Shown: positions 42,326-49,877 of the stretch, piece after piece
Position numbering within the stretch: the first letter of the stretch is position 1
Layout of the letters: each line of letters opens with the position of its first letter
Origin: JAFTYO01 sp045613125
GTDB taxonomy: Bacteria; Pseudomonadota; Alphaproteobacteria; RF32; CAG-239
Direction of reading: 5' to 3'
DNA: 49,877 nt
Assembly (NCBI GenBank): GCA_045613125.1
Contig: JAZLAM010000018.1
Span: 1 to 49,877 of the forward strand
The notes under the pieces: model-generated
What the model was told of the DNA's origin: nothing
Databases searched by the model: none
The model's input: only the letters and a program-made list of their open reading frames with translations
Translations under genes and position numbers: made by a program

Positions 42326-43246
42326 TCAGCAATTTCTTAATCTGAATATGCCGTTTTCGTATCCTTGTATTGAACTGTCTTCTTCTGCTTTTTCAAGACG
42401 ATATTCCGAATATGCGACATATTCTTTTTCGCGTTCAATACCAAGATAGTGCCTTCTGAGTTTTTTTGCAACCACCGCCGTAGTACCTGAGCCTAAAAAA
42501 GGATCAAAAACCAAATCTCCCTCATTGCTTGAAGCTAAAATCAGTTTAGCAATAAGTTTTTCAGGCTTCTGTGTCGGATGAGGTGTGTTTTCAGGCATTG
42601 ACCAAAAAGGAACCGAAATATCCGTCCACACATTTGACGGATGGGTAAATCTATATTTATGACCATTTTCATTTTCATCCCAATCCTTAGGGCTACCTTT
42701 TGAATCTCGATATGGAGCAATTACGGGACGCAACAATTTGACATCATTTAAGTTAAAGGTATATTGAGCGCTCTTAGTAAAAAACCATATATCTTCAAGA
42801 CAATTTTTCCAATTATTGAGAGCTCCTCGCCCTTTTTCTCTTTCCCAAGATATACGATTCTGCAATATAAAATACTTCTGTGCAATTTCTGGAATTGCTA
42901 AAGAAGTTTTCCAATCGGAGCATATATAAATACTTCCGTTTTCCTTTAAAATACGAGCTGCCTTTTTAAGCCATTTATCCAACCATTTTTGATATTCTCT
43001 AATATCCATGGCCTTGAACTGCTTCTTACTAAACACCTTTGTCAAATTATACGGAGGATCAACAACAATTAAATCCACACTGTTATCCGGAATATAATTT
43101 AGGGCTGTAAATGCGTCTTGAAATATAACTTTGTCAACCATATCTTCAAGTAAACACCCCTTTTTTATCTTTATGGCTCTTGAGACATAATGAGAAATTT
43201 GCCTTACCGATAAATTTATGGTCTGATTTCGTGGAGCTTTAGTCAC
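42326..43246 (-). CDS. Solitary beta-class N6-adenine DNA methyltransferase
   Basis: 306 residues. Catalytic motif IV DPPY at 63-66 (VVDPPYNLTKVF) precedes the SAM-binding motif I FDPFLGSGTTAVVAKK near the C-terminus, and TPHPTQKPEKL lies just before it. This order defines the beta class, which contains CcrM and many type II enzymes. No long C-terminal recognition extension as in CcrM follows, so GANTC specificity is not assured. The start is GTG, overlapping the HPr stop as TAGTG; an ATG 35 codons later is a possible alternative. No restriction endonuclease is adjacent. Its coupling to PTS genes is unusual. Confidence 0.85.
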   Translation of the reverse strand: MTKAPRNQTINLSVRQISHYVSRAIKIKKGCLLEDMVDKVIFQDAFTALNYIPDNSVDLIVVDPPYNLTKVFSKKQFKAMDIREYQKWLDKWLKKAARILKENGSIYICSDWKTSLAIPEIAQKYFILQNRISWEREKGRGALNNWKNCLEDIWFFTKSAQYTFNLNDVKLLRPVIAPYRDSKGSPKDWDENENGHKYRFTHPSNVWTDISVPFWSMPENTPHPTQKPEKLIAKLILASSNEGDLVFDPFLGSGTTAVVAKKLRRHYLGIEREKEYVAYSEYRLEKAEEDSSIQGYENGIFRLRNC

Positions 43247-43524
43247 TATTCTTCACCAAATTTACAATTAACAAGTAAAGATATTGCATTTATAGCCTCT
43301 TGAGCCTGAACGCCTCTTGCACAAACTTTTATTGTTGTTCCACAAGAAGCCGCCAACATCATCAAGCCCATAATAGAACAACCGTTAACAGCTTGCCCCA
43401 ACCTTTCAACGGTAACTTCAGCATCAAATTCTTCAACACATTTTACAAAAGACGCTGCTGCTCTTGCATGCAACCCTTTTTTATTCTGTATTAAAAGCTC
43501 AGAAGAACAAATATCATCACTCAT
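43246..43524 (-). CDS. ptsH: Phosphocarrier protein HPr
   Basis: Small phosphotransfer protein of the PTS. 92 residues; the phosphorylated His19 is in KKGLHARAAASF, and the regulatory serine Ser50 is in NGCSIMGLMMLAAS, the site used by HPr kinase where present. EIIA-Man precedes it by four bases and the methyltransferase gene overlaps its end. No enzyme I, HprK or sugar-specific permease is in the window. In alphaproteobacteria this pair normally acts as a regulatory rather than transport PTS, which is the likely role here. Confidence 0.93.
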   Translation of the reverse strand: MSDDICSSELLIQNKKGLHARAAASFVKCVEEFDAEVTVERLGQAVNGCSIMGLMMLAASCGTTIKVCARGVQAQEAINAISLLVNCKFGEE

Positions 43525-43528
43525 ATTA

Positions 43529-43924
43529 TTATCCCAACAATTGAGAAGCTATGTTAATATATTTTTTTCCGGCATCTTGTGCCCCGATAACAGCATCTTT
43601 TAAATTACAATCTTTTCTAAGAGCAGCTAATTTAATTAACATAGGCAAATTAACACCTGCAATAATTTCAACATTCGCTTTATCCATAATAGAAATTGCT
43701 AAGTTTGATGGTGTTCCTCCAAACATATCTGTTAAAACAATAACACCATTCCCAGTATCAGCTTGTTTAACTTTACACATAATTTCATTACGCCTTGTTT
43801 CCATATCATCATCAGGACCGATACAAACAGTTGCTACATAATCTTGTGGGCCAACAATATGTTGCATTGCCGCTAAAAATTCTTCGGCCAAGCGTCCATG
43901 CGTTACCAAAACCAATCCGATCAT
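43529..43924 (-). CDS. PTS EIIA component, mannose family (ManX-like)
   Basis: 131 residues, single EIIA-Man domain with the phosphorylated His9 in LVLVTHGRLAEEF, the nucleotide-like loop VLTDMFGGTPSNLA and VNLPMLIKLA. No EIIB domain is fused, as is typical of the regulatory EIIA-Man found beside ptsH in alphaproteobacteria. The start overlaps the stop of the unknown gene upstream (TAATG), and ptsH follows, so all are translated together. Confidence 0.92.
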   Translation of the reverse strand: MIGLVLVTHGRLAEEFLAAMQHIVGPQDYVATVCIGPDDDMETRRNEIMCKVKQADTGNGVIVLTDMFGGTPSNLAISIMDKANVEIIAGVNLPMLIKLAALRKDCNLKDAVIGAQDAGKKYINIASQLLG

Positions 43925-44340
43925 TATTTATTACCGCCTGTCCAAGATTTTACAGCCCCAAAAGCTTTTAACACATCATCACGATTTTTTGCTTTAACCA
44001 ATTCATCAGCTCGTGTTTGTCGACCAATAAAAACAATCTCTTCAACATTATCTACAGGAACGCCATATACACGTTCGACCATATCTCCAGATAATTCTAC
44101 AATCATTACAAATTCAGATTCAGCCAAAACATTTTTCGTTTCCGAATCTATTTTATCTAGTCTAACAGCTAAACGTTCATCTCTTTTCAATAGAGCTGTT
44201 TCTTTACCATCAAACTCTAATACAGGTTTGACAGGGCTTCCCGATCTGGCATCGATAAATATAGCCAATTCTCCATACTTATTCTCAATAATCTCATAAA
44301 AGTCTTGCTTTTCAATAATGGTATAATACTGATTTTCCAT
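43924..44340 (-). CDS. Unknown small protein upstream of the PTS genes
   Basis: 138 residues, no signal peptide or membrane helix, not recognised. It appears mainly beta (FYEIIENKYGELAIFID, KPVLEFDGKETALLKR, FVMIVELSGDMVERVYGVPV) with a C-terminal helix (RADELVKAKNRDDVLKAFGA). The stop overlaps the EIIA start, so it is coupled to the PTS module. In many alphaproteobacteria this position holds hprK or rapZ; it resembles neither. It may be a regulator or partner of EIIA/HPr, but that rests on position only. Confidence 0.6.
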   Translation of the reverse strand: MENQYYTIIEKQDFYEIIENKYGELAIFIDARSGSPVKPVLEFDGKETALLKRDERLAVRLDKIDSETKNVLAESEFVMIVELSGDMVERVYGVPVDNVEEIVFIGRQTRADELVKAKNRDDVLKAFGAVKSWTGGNK

Positions 44341-44418
44341 AGCATCCTCATTGTGATAAAGGTTAAATTTGTTGTTATGATAAATGAAGTTTTTAAACCT
44401 GTCAATTTTCTTTATAGG

Positions 44419-45282
44419 TTATCTTCCTAAATTTGTATTTATTCTCGAAGATTTATCATAGTCCAATTGGTTGGGTTGTTTAAAGTGTTTCAGTTCTATA
44501 TCGTCTTTTGTCTTATTTAATTTCTTTTTACGTTTTTTTATATCTTGACCTGACTTTTCCAAAATCATTTCAGCTAATTCAATATCGCTAAGTTTCTGTT
44601 CACCCGCCTTCACGACGTCTTTCATTTGTAAATTTTGAGTGGCTTGCTTTCCCCCAAGTTGTTCAACTTTTTTAATACCTCTGGCAGCCTGAATGATTTT
44701 TCCATCTTCAATTTTTCCTTTAATACCTAATTTACCTCCTACTTCTTTTTTGATAACTTCTTCTTGTATTTTTTGTGGTTCAAATGTTGCTTGTTGCATT
44801 CCTACTTCAATTGCTTTTCTGCTGATATTGCTTAATCCTGCTTCCCGAGCCAAATTGTTAGCTATATGCAAAGCCTCCATTTTACCGGAATTTTGTTGCA
44901 TTTTTACATTTTCAAAAATATTCTTTTGTTTATACATATTTCTCTCATCTTCATTAAGAGCATATAACAAAGTGTTATCTTCTTCTTGTTCCGGCATTTT
45001 TATATGGCTAAAATATGTATCGTTTTCATCATCATCTTCTTCATCATAAATATCTCTGATTTTTTTACGTATTTTTTTAAGCCCTAAAGGTAAATTTTCC
45101 GGAGTAATTTTATTTTTTTTAGATAACGGAGTTTTCTTATTATCATTATATTTTTGAGCTTCTTTGACATCATTTTTTAAGGTTAGACGCTCGTTATTGC
45201 CAAAACCTTTTTTCTTCCAATCAAAAGAAAACTCTTCCTCTTCAGAAAATTTATTGTTTGTATCCAAAACACCCTCGCACAT
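44419..45282 (-). CDS. Unknown charged, mostly disordered protein
   Basis: 287 residues, strongly charged and low in hydrophobics, not recognised. The N-terminal half is probably disordered, with acidic runs (EEDDDEND) and basic ones (KKIRKKIRDIYDEE). The middle contains possible helices (EALHIANNLAREAGLSNISR, KAIEVGMQQATFEPQKIQEE). The C-terminal part, IELAEMILEKSGQDIKKRKKKLN, is helical and basic. There is no signal peptide and no membrane span. No ribosome-binding site is obvious before the ATG. It lies between the PAS protein and the PTS genes on the same strand. Intact reading over 287 codons supports a real gene. Confidence 0.55.
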   Translation of the reverse strand: MCEGVLDTNNKFSEEEEFSFDWKKKGFGNNERLTLKNDVKEAQKYNDNKKTPLSKKNKITPENLPLGLKKIRKKIRDIYDEEDDDENDTYFSHIKMPEQEEDNTLLYALNEDERNMYKQKNIFENVKMQQNSGKMEALHIANNLAREAGLSNISRKAIEVGMQQATFEPQKIQEEVIKKEVGGKLGIKGKIEDGKIIQAARGIKKVEQLGGKQATQNLQMKDVVKAGEQKLSDIELAEMILEKSGQDIKKRKKKLNKTKDDIELKHFKQPNQLDYDKSSRINTNLGR

Positions 45283-45329
45283 TACCGTTTATATCTAAAT
45301 TATGACATAGCAAAAAAACAATGTCAAAA

Positions 45330-46994
45330 CTATTTTACCATATATGTAATCATTATCGATTCGTCCGGCAATACTTTAGGAACAACTTCAATAACAATAT
45401 TATCGTTTCTTTCAAGTCTGAAACGTTTACATAAATTAATTATATGCGCCAACATATTTTGTTTTAATTCTTCCCAATTTACCTGATTTTGAAAAAAAGG
45501 ACGTTGCATTTGAATAACTTCTACTAAATTTGGCATATTTTGCATTTCCATTGCATCTATCTGCCACAACTTTATATAACTCTGATTAAAATATTTTAAT
45601 TTTCTATCTGATCCAAATATAAGCACAGCATCATTGACATTATCTAAAATACTTTGCTGAACGCTTAATAGTTCATTTATCATACGAGTAGCAGCCAATC
45701 TATCAGAGACATCTTCAAAAGCAAAAATCAAACCGTTAGGATGAACAGATACAACTCTTTTAATTGTTCTGCCATCCGAAAGGTGTAATAAATCTTCTTT
45801 TGAATTAATTAAACTTACAAACATCTTCAGTTCATTTTCTTTATAGCTCTTAAAATCACTTACTTCCGGCAACAGTCTTAAACTTCTTATCTTTTCTAAA
45901 AACTCTGAATAAGAAGGATTATTTGATACAAAATCTGCTTTAAGATTCCATAAATTTAAAAACGATTTATTATTAAAAATCATTTTTTGAGATGTATCAA
46001 AAATTGCAAAAGCAGTTCCAAGTTCTGATAAGACATCCAAATGAGCACTTTGGTGTATCTTAAATGAACGTTTAACATCATCTAGTTCTGTCATATCGTA
46101 AAGAGAGCCGGCTGTTGATATCTTTTCCAAATGTCCTTCTGCATGAAACGGTATTTCAATCATCTCAAAATAACGTGCCTGACCATTTATAACCATATTA
46201 ATATTTTGTTTTTGGAGCTTATTTGTTTGCTGAGCCAATTTGGCTATATTGATATTAACTTTATTTTCCGAATCGCTTCTTCCTACTCCGGAAAATTCAA
46301 ATTGATTATCAATAACTTCTTGTTTATCTTTCAAACCTGTATATTCAACATATTTTTTATTAACTGCAATAATTTTCAGAGAATCGTCTCTAAGCCATAT
46401 CGGATAATTGATGTTATCTATCATATCATTAAGACTACGAAACTTATTTTTTAATTCATCAAGATTATCATTAAGTTCTTCGATTTTAAGGACTTCCTCA
46501 CTTAAATCGCGAAACCAAAGCATATCACAATATAAATTTCCATCATTTGCGTTGATTCGTGCGCCGAAGATACTCATTTTACGAGTTCCTGTTTTTAAGG
46601 AAAATGTATCTTCAAAAGGTATATTTTCTTCTTGCATCAATTTAAGATATTTACTAATTTTTTTTGCATCATCTTTGTAAAACATTGACAATACATCTTC
46701 AAAACTTGAACTCACACCATTTTTTAAGTTAAGCATAACAGCCAATCGTCTTGAACAACGTTCTCTTACCGTTCTTCGGGGATCATTGATACGCTCATCG
46801 GGATAAACAAAAGCAAAATAACCGTCTTTAGACGCATAAAGAGTTTCCGCATAACGCTCTCTATCCCTGTTAAGAAAATAGTTTTTTTGTTTCAATCTTA
46901 ATATTGTTATTTTGAAAGAAACTATCAGCGATATAAGTATAATACCGATAATAAAGAATAAATAAAGTATATCTTGTAATAAAATATTGTTCAT
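45330..46994 (-). CDS. Membrane-bound multi-PAS protein lacking a kinase core
   Basis: 554 residues: one N-terminal membrane helix (YLFFIIGIILISLIVSFKIT), then three or four PAS-like domains. Clear ones begin near NINYPIWLRDDSLKIIAVNK, ELGTAFAIFDTSQKMIFNN and ILDNVNDAVLIFGSDRKLKY, each followed by helical linkers (FAFEDVSDRLAATRMINEL). The chain ends about 15 residues after a beta-rich segment (VIEVVPKVLPDESIMITYMV). No HisKA His box and no ATPase N/G boxes follow, nor do GGDEF or EAL motifs. It resembles the sensory half of alphaproteobacterial DivL-like kinases. It is divergent from tsaB, with 93 bp between them. Confidence 0.75.
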   Translation of the reverse strand: MNNILLQDILYLFFIIGIILISLIVSFKITILRLKQKNYFLNRDRERYAETLYASKDGYFAFVYPDERINDPRRTVRERCSRRLAVMLNLKNGVSSSFEDVLSMFYKDDAKKISKYLKLMQEENIPFEDTFSLKTGTRKMSIFGARINANDGNLYCDMLWFRDLSEEVLKIEELNDNLDELKNKFRSLNDMIDNINYPIWLRDDSLKIIAVNKKYVEYTGLKDKQEVIDNQFEFSGVGRSDSENKVNINIAKLAQQTNKLQKQNINMVINGQARYFEMIEIPFHAEGHLEKISTAGSLYDMTELDDVKRSFKIHQSAHLDVLSELGTAFAIFDTSQKMIFNNKSFLNLWNLKADFVSNNPSYSEFLEKIRSLRLLPEVSDFKSYKENELKMFVSLINSKEDLLHLSDGRTIKRVVSVHPNGLIFAFEDVSDRLAATRMINELLSVQQSILDNVNDAVLIFGSDRKLKYFNQSYIKLWQIDAMEMQNMPNLVEVIQMQRPFFQNQVNWEELKQNMLAHIINLCKRFRLERNDNIVIEVVPKVLPDESIMITYMVK

Positions 46995-47087
46995 TGTTTT
47001 TCGCTTATGTTAAAAAATCATTGTTTGTTTATAAATTGTATATTATAAACTGAAATACGCAATCTAAATTTAAGGGTGTGAATAAAA

Positions 47088-47744
47088 ATGTTTACATTAG
47101 CTTTTGATACAACCGTTAACTTTTGTTCGATTATTCTTTTAGAGAACAAAAACGAAATTGACAGATTTGAACAAGAAATGGCTTTCGGACAAGCAGAAAC
47201 TCTAATTGTAAAAATAGATGAAATGCTCACAAAACATAAATTAAATTTCAAAGATCTATCTTTGGTTGTTGTTTGTACCGGCCCTGGATCATTTACAGGA
47301 GTTCGATCCAGTATATCGGCAGCAAGAGCTTTTAAGTTAGCTTGTCCGCATGTTTGTATCGCTGGAATAAATGCTTTCGAGGCTTACTTATCAGAACTTA
47401 ATTATAATGAAATATCAGAACTTAACGCCATTATCATTGAGACAAAACGTGAAGATTTTTACATTCAATATTACGATTCTAATTTGAACAAAATTATGCC
47501 TCCATCAACAGCTTTTTACGAAGATATTATAAAATTTTTAAACGGCAAAAAGGTAACTATGATAGGAGATGGTGTTGAACGTTTTTTAAGTCGTCCCAGC
47601 GGACTAAATTTACATACCATAAAAATGAAACAAAATATATCTATTAATCAATTAGCTCTTACCGGATTAAAAAAATTTAACGATAAAACGACTGATTTTC
47701 CTAAACCATTGTATTTAAAAGCACCTGATGTCTGTATAAAATGA
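47088..47744 (+). CDS. tsaB: tRNA threonylcarbamoyladenosine biosynthesis protein TsaB
   Basis: Partner of TsaD in making t6A37 of tRNA; an ASKHA-fold pseudo-protease. 218 residues starting LAFDTTVNFCSIILLE, with the family signature VCTGPGSFTGVRSSISAARA and CIAGINAFEAY. Length matches TsaB (about 220) and is too short for TsaD. The usual alphaproteobacterial neighbour rimI is not directly downstream; ihfB follows after 83 bp. Confidence 0.93.
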   Translation: MFTLAFDTTVNFCSIILLENKNEIDRFEQEMAFGQAETLIVKIDEMLTKHKLNFKDLSLVVVCTGPGSFTGVRSSISAARAFKLACPHVCIAGINAFEAYLSELNYNEISELNAIIIETKREDFYIQYYDSNLNKIMPPSTAFYEDIIKFLNGKKVTMIGDGVERFLSRPSGLNLHTIKMKQNISINQLALTGLKKFNDKTTDFPKPLYLKAPDVCIK

Positions 47745-47827
47745 AAAAAATAGTAGAAATATAAATAAATAAGCTGTATTTTGCATTAAGAATTATTTTT
47801 CGTTAACTTATTTAAAAAGAGGTAAAA

Positions 47828-48106
47828 GTGACTAAATCAGAATTAATTGAAAAAATTGCCGCAAAGAATCCTAATCTTACGCTTAGAGATGTGGAAAAAG
47901 TTGTGAATGTTATTTTTAACAAAATTATTTCAACTCTTGCAAATGGTGATAGAGTTGAATTTCGTGGTTTTGGTGCTTTTTCTGTTCGTAAACGTGCTCC
48001 ACGTGTTGCAAAAAATCCACGTACCGGAGCAAAAGTTGATGTAGACGAACGTAATATTGCACACTTTAAAACCGGAAAAGAATTGCACGAACTCTTAAAT
48101 CAATAG
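47828..48106 (+). CDS. ihfB: Integration host factor beta subunit (HU/IHF family)
   Basis: DNA-bending nucleoid protein. 92 residues: TKSELIEKIAAKNPNLTLRD, the dimer helix VEKVVNVIFNKIISTL, then DRVEFRGFGAFSVRKRAPRV and the beta-arm KNPRTGAKVDVDERNIAHFK. The RNPRTG-like arm and the N-terminus fit IHF-beta better than HU. The start is GTG, with AGAGG upstream. It is followed by lapA, the standard alphaproteobacterial order. Confidence 0.92.
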   Translation: MTKSELIEKIAAKNPNLTLRDVEKVVNVIFNKIISTLANGDRVEFRGFGAFSVRKRAPRVAKNPRTGAKVDVDERNIAHFKTGKELHELLNQ

Positions 48107-48150
48107 TGTCGTAGCTTATTTTCTTAATTTTTTTAGAAAGGGTTTTAAAT

Positions 48151-48540
48151 ATGAATTTTGTAAGGAGATTAATAGGCATTCCATTAATCATAGTGGTTAT
48201 TGTATTTGCTGTTATAAACAATGATTTTGCTACATTTACGTTAAAACCCTTTAATTTAGATATTACGATTTCTTTAAGTGTTTTAATTTTAGTTTTGTTC
48301 TTTTGTGGCTATTTACTTGGACGTTTGGATGGATACGTATCTAACGCTCCTGTTCGTTCACAATTAAAATTACATAAAAAAAATAATAAAGCATTAAACA
48401 AAGAGCATGAAAAATTACATGCTACGGTTTCTAATTTACAAGAAAACATTGAATATCTTAAAAGTAAAGAACAAGAAACTCCTAAAACAACATTAAAAGA
48501 GAAAATGTCAAAATTCTTTTCTTTTAAAAAAAATCAATAA
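48151..48540 (+). CDS. lapA: LapA/DUF1049-family inner-membrane protein
   Basis: 129 residues with two membrane helices (LIGIPLIIVVIVFAVINN and SLSVLILVLFFCGYLLGRLD) and a cytoplasmic coiled-coil tail (NNKALNKEHEKLHATVSNLQ...). This is the layout of LapA/YciS, which in E. coli works with LapB in control of LPS synthesis. Position after ihfB supports it. AAAGGG precedes the ATG; accD follows after 12 bases. Confidence 0.82.
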   Translation: MNFVRRLIGIPLIIVVIVFAVINNDFATFTLKPFNLDITISLSVLILVLFFCGYLLGRLDGYVSNAPVRSQLKLHKKNNKALNKEHEKLHATVSNLQENIEYLKSKEQETPKTTLKEKMSKFFSFKKNQ

Positions 48541-48552
48541 TAGGATAAATAT

Positions 48553-49398
48553 ATGAATTGGCTTACTGACATTGTTCGTCCCAAGATTCAAAAAACAACT
48601 CCAAAAGAAATTGCTGATAATTTGTGGGTCAAGTGTCCCTCTTGCAATCAGATGCTTTTTTCCAAAGAATTAAAAAAGTCTATGTATGTATGTACATCTT
48701 GTGGTCATCATTTACGTTTATATATCGATAAACGTTTAAAAATGTTGTTTGATAATGAAAAATATACTGAAATCAATCTGCCTGTCGGTCAAGATGACCC
48801 TTTAAGATTCAAAGATACTCAGCGTTATAGCGACAGATTGAAAACCTATCGTAAAAATACTGGTAATCAGGATGCTATTAAAGTTGCAAAAGGTAAGATT
48901 GGTGGTATTGATAGTATGGTTGCTGTTATGGACTTTTCTTTTATGGGTGGTTCAATGGGCACTGCTGTTGGTGAAGGAATTATTACAGCTGCAGATATTG
49001 CTATTAAAAATAAATCTCCGCTAATTACGGTTGCGTCTTCCGGTGGTGCTCGTATGCAAGAAGGTATATTATCTTTAATGCAAATGGCCAGAACTACAGC
49101 TGCGATTAATCGTTTAAAAGAAAAAGGGTTACCATTTATTTCAATTATGACAGATCCCACAACTGGCGGTGTTTCAGCATCTTTTGCTATGTTAGGAGAT
49201 ATCAATATTGCTGAAAAAGGTTGCTTAATAGGGTTTGCGGGACAACGTGTTATAGAACAAACAATCAGGGAAAAACTACCTGAGGGTTTTCAGCGTGCCG
49301 AATATTTAAAAGAACACGGAATGGTTGATATAGTTGTAGACAGACAACATCTGAAACAAGAATTGGTAAAAATACTTAATATATTGATGTACAAATAG
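48553..49398 (+). CDS. accD: Acetyl-CoA carboxylase carboxyltransferase subunit beta
   Basis: Carboxyltransferase half of acetyl-CoA carboxylase (with AccA), first step of fatty-acid synthesis. 281 residues: N-terminal zinc ribbon with Cys28, Cys31, Cys47 and Cys50 (KCPSCNQMLF, CTSCGHH), then the crotonase-like domain (VAVMDFSFMGGSMGTAVGEG, SSGGARMQEGILSLMQMA, DPTTGGVSASFAMLGDI, GFAGQRVIEQTI). Complete by motif and length. It is often preceded by trpFBA and followed by folC in alphaproteobacteria; neither is present here. Confidence 0.95.
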   Translation: MNWLTDIVRPKIQKTTPKEIADNLWVKCPSCNQMLFSKELKKSMYVCTSCGHHLRLYIDKRLKMLFDNEKYTEINLPVGQDDPLRFKDTQRYSDRLKTYRKNTGNQDAIKVAKGKIGGIDSMVAVMDFSFMGGSMGTAVGEGIITAADIAIKNKSPLITVASSGGARMQEGILSLMQMARTTAAINRLKEKGLPFISIMTDPTTGGVSASFAMLGDINIAEKGCLIGFAGQRVIEQTIREKLPEGFQRAEYLKEHGMVDIVVDRQHLKQELVKILNILMYK

Positions 49399-49427
49399 TT
49401 TTTATATCTTCTGATCAACATTATATC

Positions 49428-49450
49428 ATTATCCAGCTTAAACGGATAAT
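49428..49450 (+). terminator. Probable terminator of the ihfB-lapA-accD unit
   Basis: Stem ATTATCC / GGATAAT with a 9-nt loop, followed by TTGTTTCTTGTT, 29 bp after the accD stop. It is A+T-rich, so weaker than the others. Confidence 0.5.
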
Positions 49451-49694
49451 TTGTTTCTTGTTCATTTTGTGAGTATTTCACTCTCAGTTTGGATATATAT
49501 ACAATAGTTTTGTCATGGAAACTTTGTAGGCCATTCCTTTTTAGCTTAAATTATTCAAAAATATCAATCACTGAAAAGATGCTATCAAATTGGTCAACGA
49601 CATCTTTTGTTTTGTTATAATTTAATGCAGAAGTAAACAAAGATGTTATCTGAAACATATTAAGATATAACAACCAGCTAAGAAGATACGACAA
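49451..49694. other. Gene-free stretch between accD and the rRNA operon end
   Basis: About 240 bp of A+T-rich sequence between the two facing terminators. I see no gene, tRNA or clear repeat in it. Confidence 0.4.
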
Positions 49695-49718
49695 ACCCCT
49701 CCTAGGTAGGAGGGGTTA
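49695..49718 (-). terminator. Terminator of the rRNA operon
   Basis: 11-bp stem AACCCCTCCTA / TAGGAGGGGTT around GG, 40 bp beyond the 3' end of 5S rRNA on the minus strand. Confidence 0.8.
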
Positions 49719-49757
49719 TATTTATAAATAAGAACGAAAGGGGATAGAAGATAGAAG

Positions 49758-49873
49758 AACTGGCGGCGACCGACTCTCCCGTGCCTTAAGACAAAGTACC
49801 ATAGGCGCTAAAGGGTTTAACGACCGAGTTCGGAATGGGATCGGGTGGGACACCTTTGCAAGAGCCACCAGTT
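49758..49873 (-). rRNA. rrf: 5S ribosomal RNA
   Basis: On the minus strand the sequence carries the universal 5S core (CCCACCCGATCCCATTCCGA, then ACTCGG) and the 3' segment GGGAGAGT. The two ends, AACTGGTGGC and GCCGCCAGTT, pair to form helix I. Length is about 116 nt. The 23S gene would lie just beyond the right edge, so the window stops inside an rRNA operon. Confidence 0.93.
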
Positions 49874-49877
49874 CATC

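Overview
The window is a low-GC, gene-dense bacterial segment that reads as an alphaproteobacterium with a fermentative, host-associated (probably gut) lifestyle. The alphaproteobacterial signals are gene order and protein type: rne next to amiC-mrcA-prfB, a tolC gene followed by a short PopZ-type (DUF2497) gene, an RNase E with a long insertion inside its S1 domain, EIIA-Man followed by HPr, and ihfB-lapA-accD. The anaerobic signal is a full-length pyruvate:ferredoxin oxidoreductase beside a glycogen phosphorylase. No database search was possible, so the taxon is an inference.

Layout. 1-3.1 kb: the tail of a gene cut by the window edge, a MATE exporter and a PhoR-type sensor kinase. 3.2-10.9 kb: mutS, an OmpA-type lipoprotein, a PopZ-like protein, TolC and glycogen phosphorylase. 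11.0-14.6 kb: nifJ, facing glgP across a three-hairpin intergenic region. 14.8-24.7 kb: a long minus-strand envelope and translation cluster running amiC, mrcA, prfB (with an intact programmed +1 frameshift), an alpha/beta hydrolase, a giant AsmA/YhdP-like protein, a HAD-like protein and a GNAT acetyltransferase. 25.2-29.4 kb: rne, an M48/TPR periplasmic protease and ruvX. 29.5-38.3 kb: an accessory-flavoured stretch enclosed by two inverted copies of a conserved non-coding module. It holds a secreted DUF4402-like protein, uvrB, an unknown protein, a three-gene ECF sigma / Spy-like sensor / small membrane protein unit with its own ECF-type promoter, ugd, a ferritin-VIT fusion (MbfA-like), and a His-rich protein with 39-bp tandem repeats. 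38.5-42.2 kb: the ffh-rpsP-rimM-trmD-rplS operon with a structured leader. 42.3-47.0 kb: a minus-strand regulatory run of a multi-PAS membrane protein, two unknown proteins, EIIA-Man, HPr and a solitary adenine methyltransferase. 47.1-49.4 kb: tsaB, ihfB, lapA and accD. The window ends inside an rRNA operon (5S rRNA, minus strand).

Most genes are housekeeping and tightly packed, often with stop and start codons overlapping as TAATG, TAGTG or ATGA. The parts most worth a second look are (i) the inverted non-coding module at 29.5 and 38.2 kb, whose copies differ by exactly 129 bp lying between direct repeats of a palindrome core; (ii) the CnrYXH-like sigma unit at 33.3-34.6 kb; (iii) the repeat-rich, His-rich secreted protein at 37.1 kb; (iv) a perfect 19-bp hairpin at 10.95 kb; and (v) competing hairpins in the ffh leader. 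No tRNA, CRISPR array, transposase or prophage gene was recognised.
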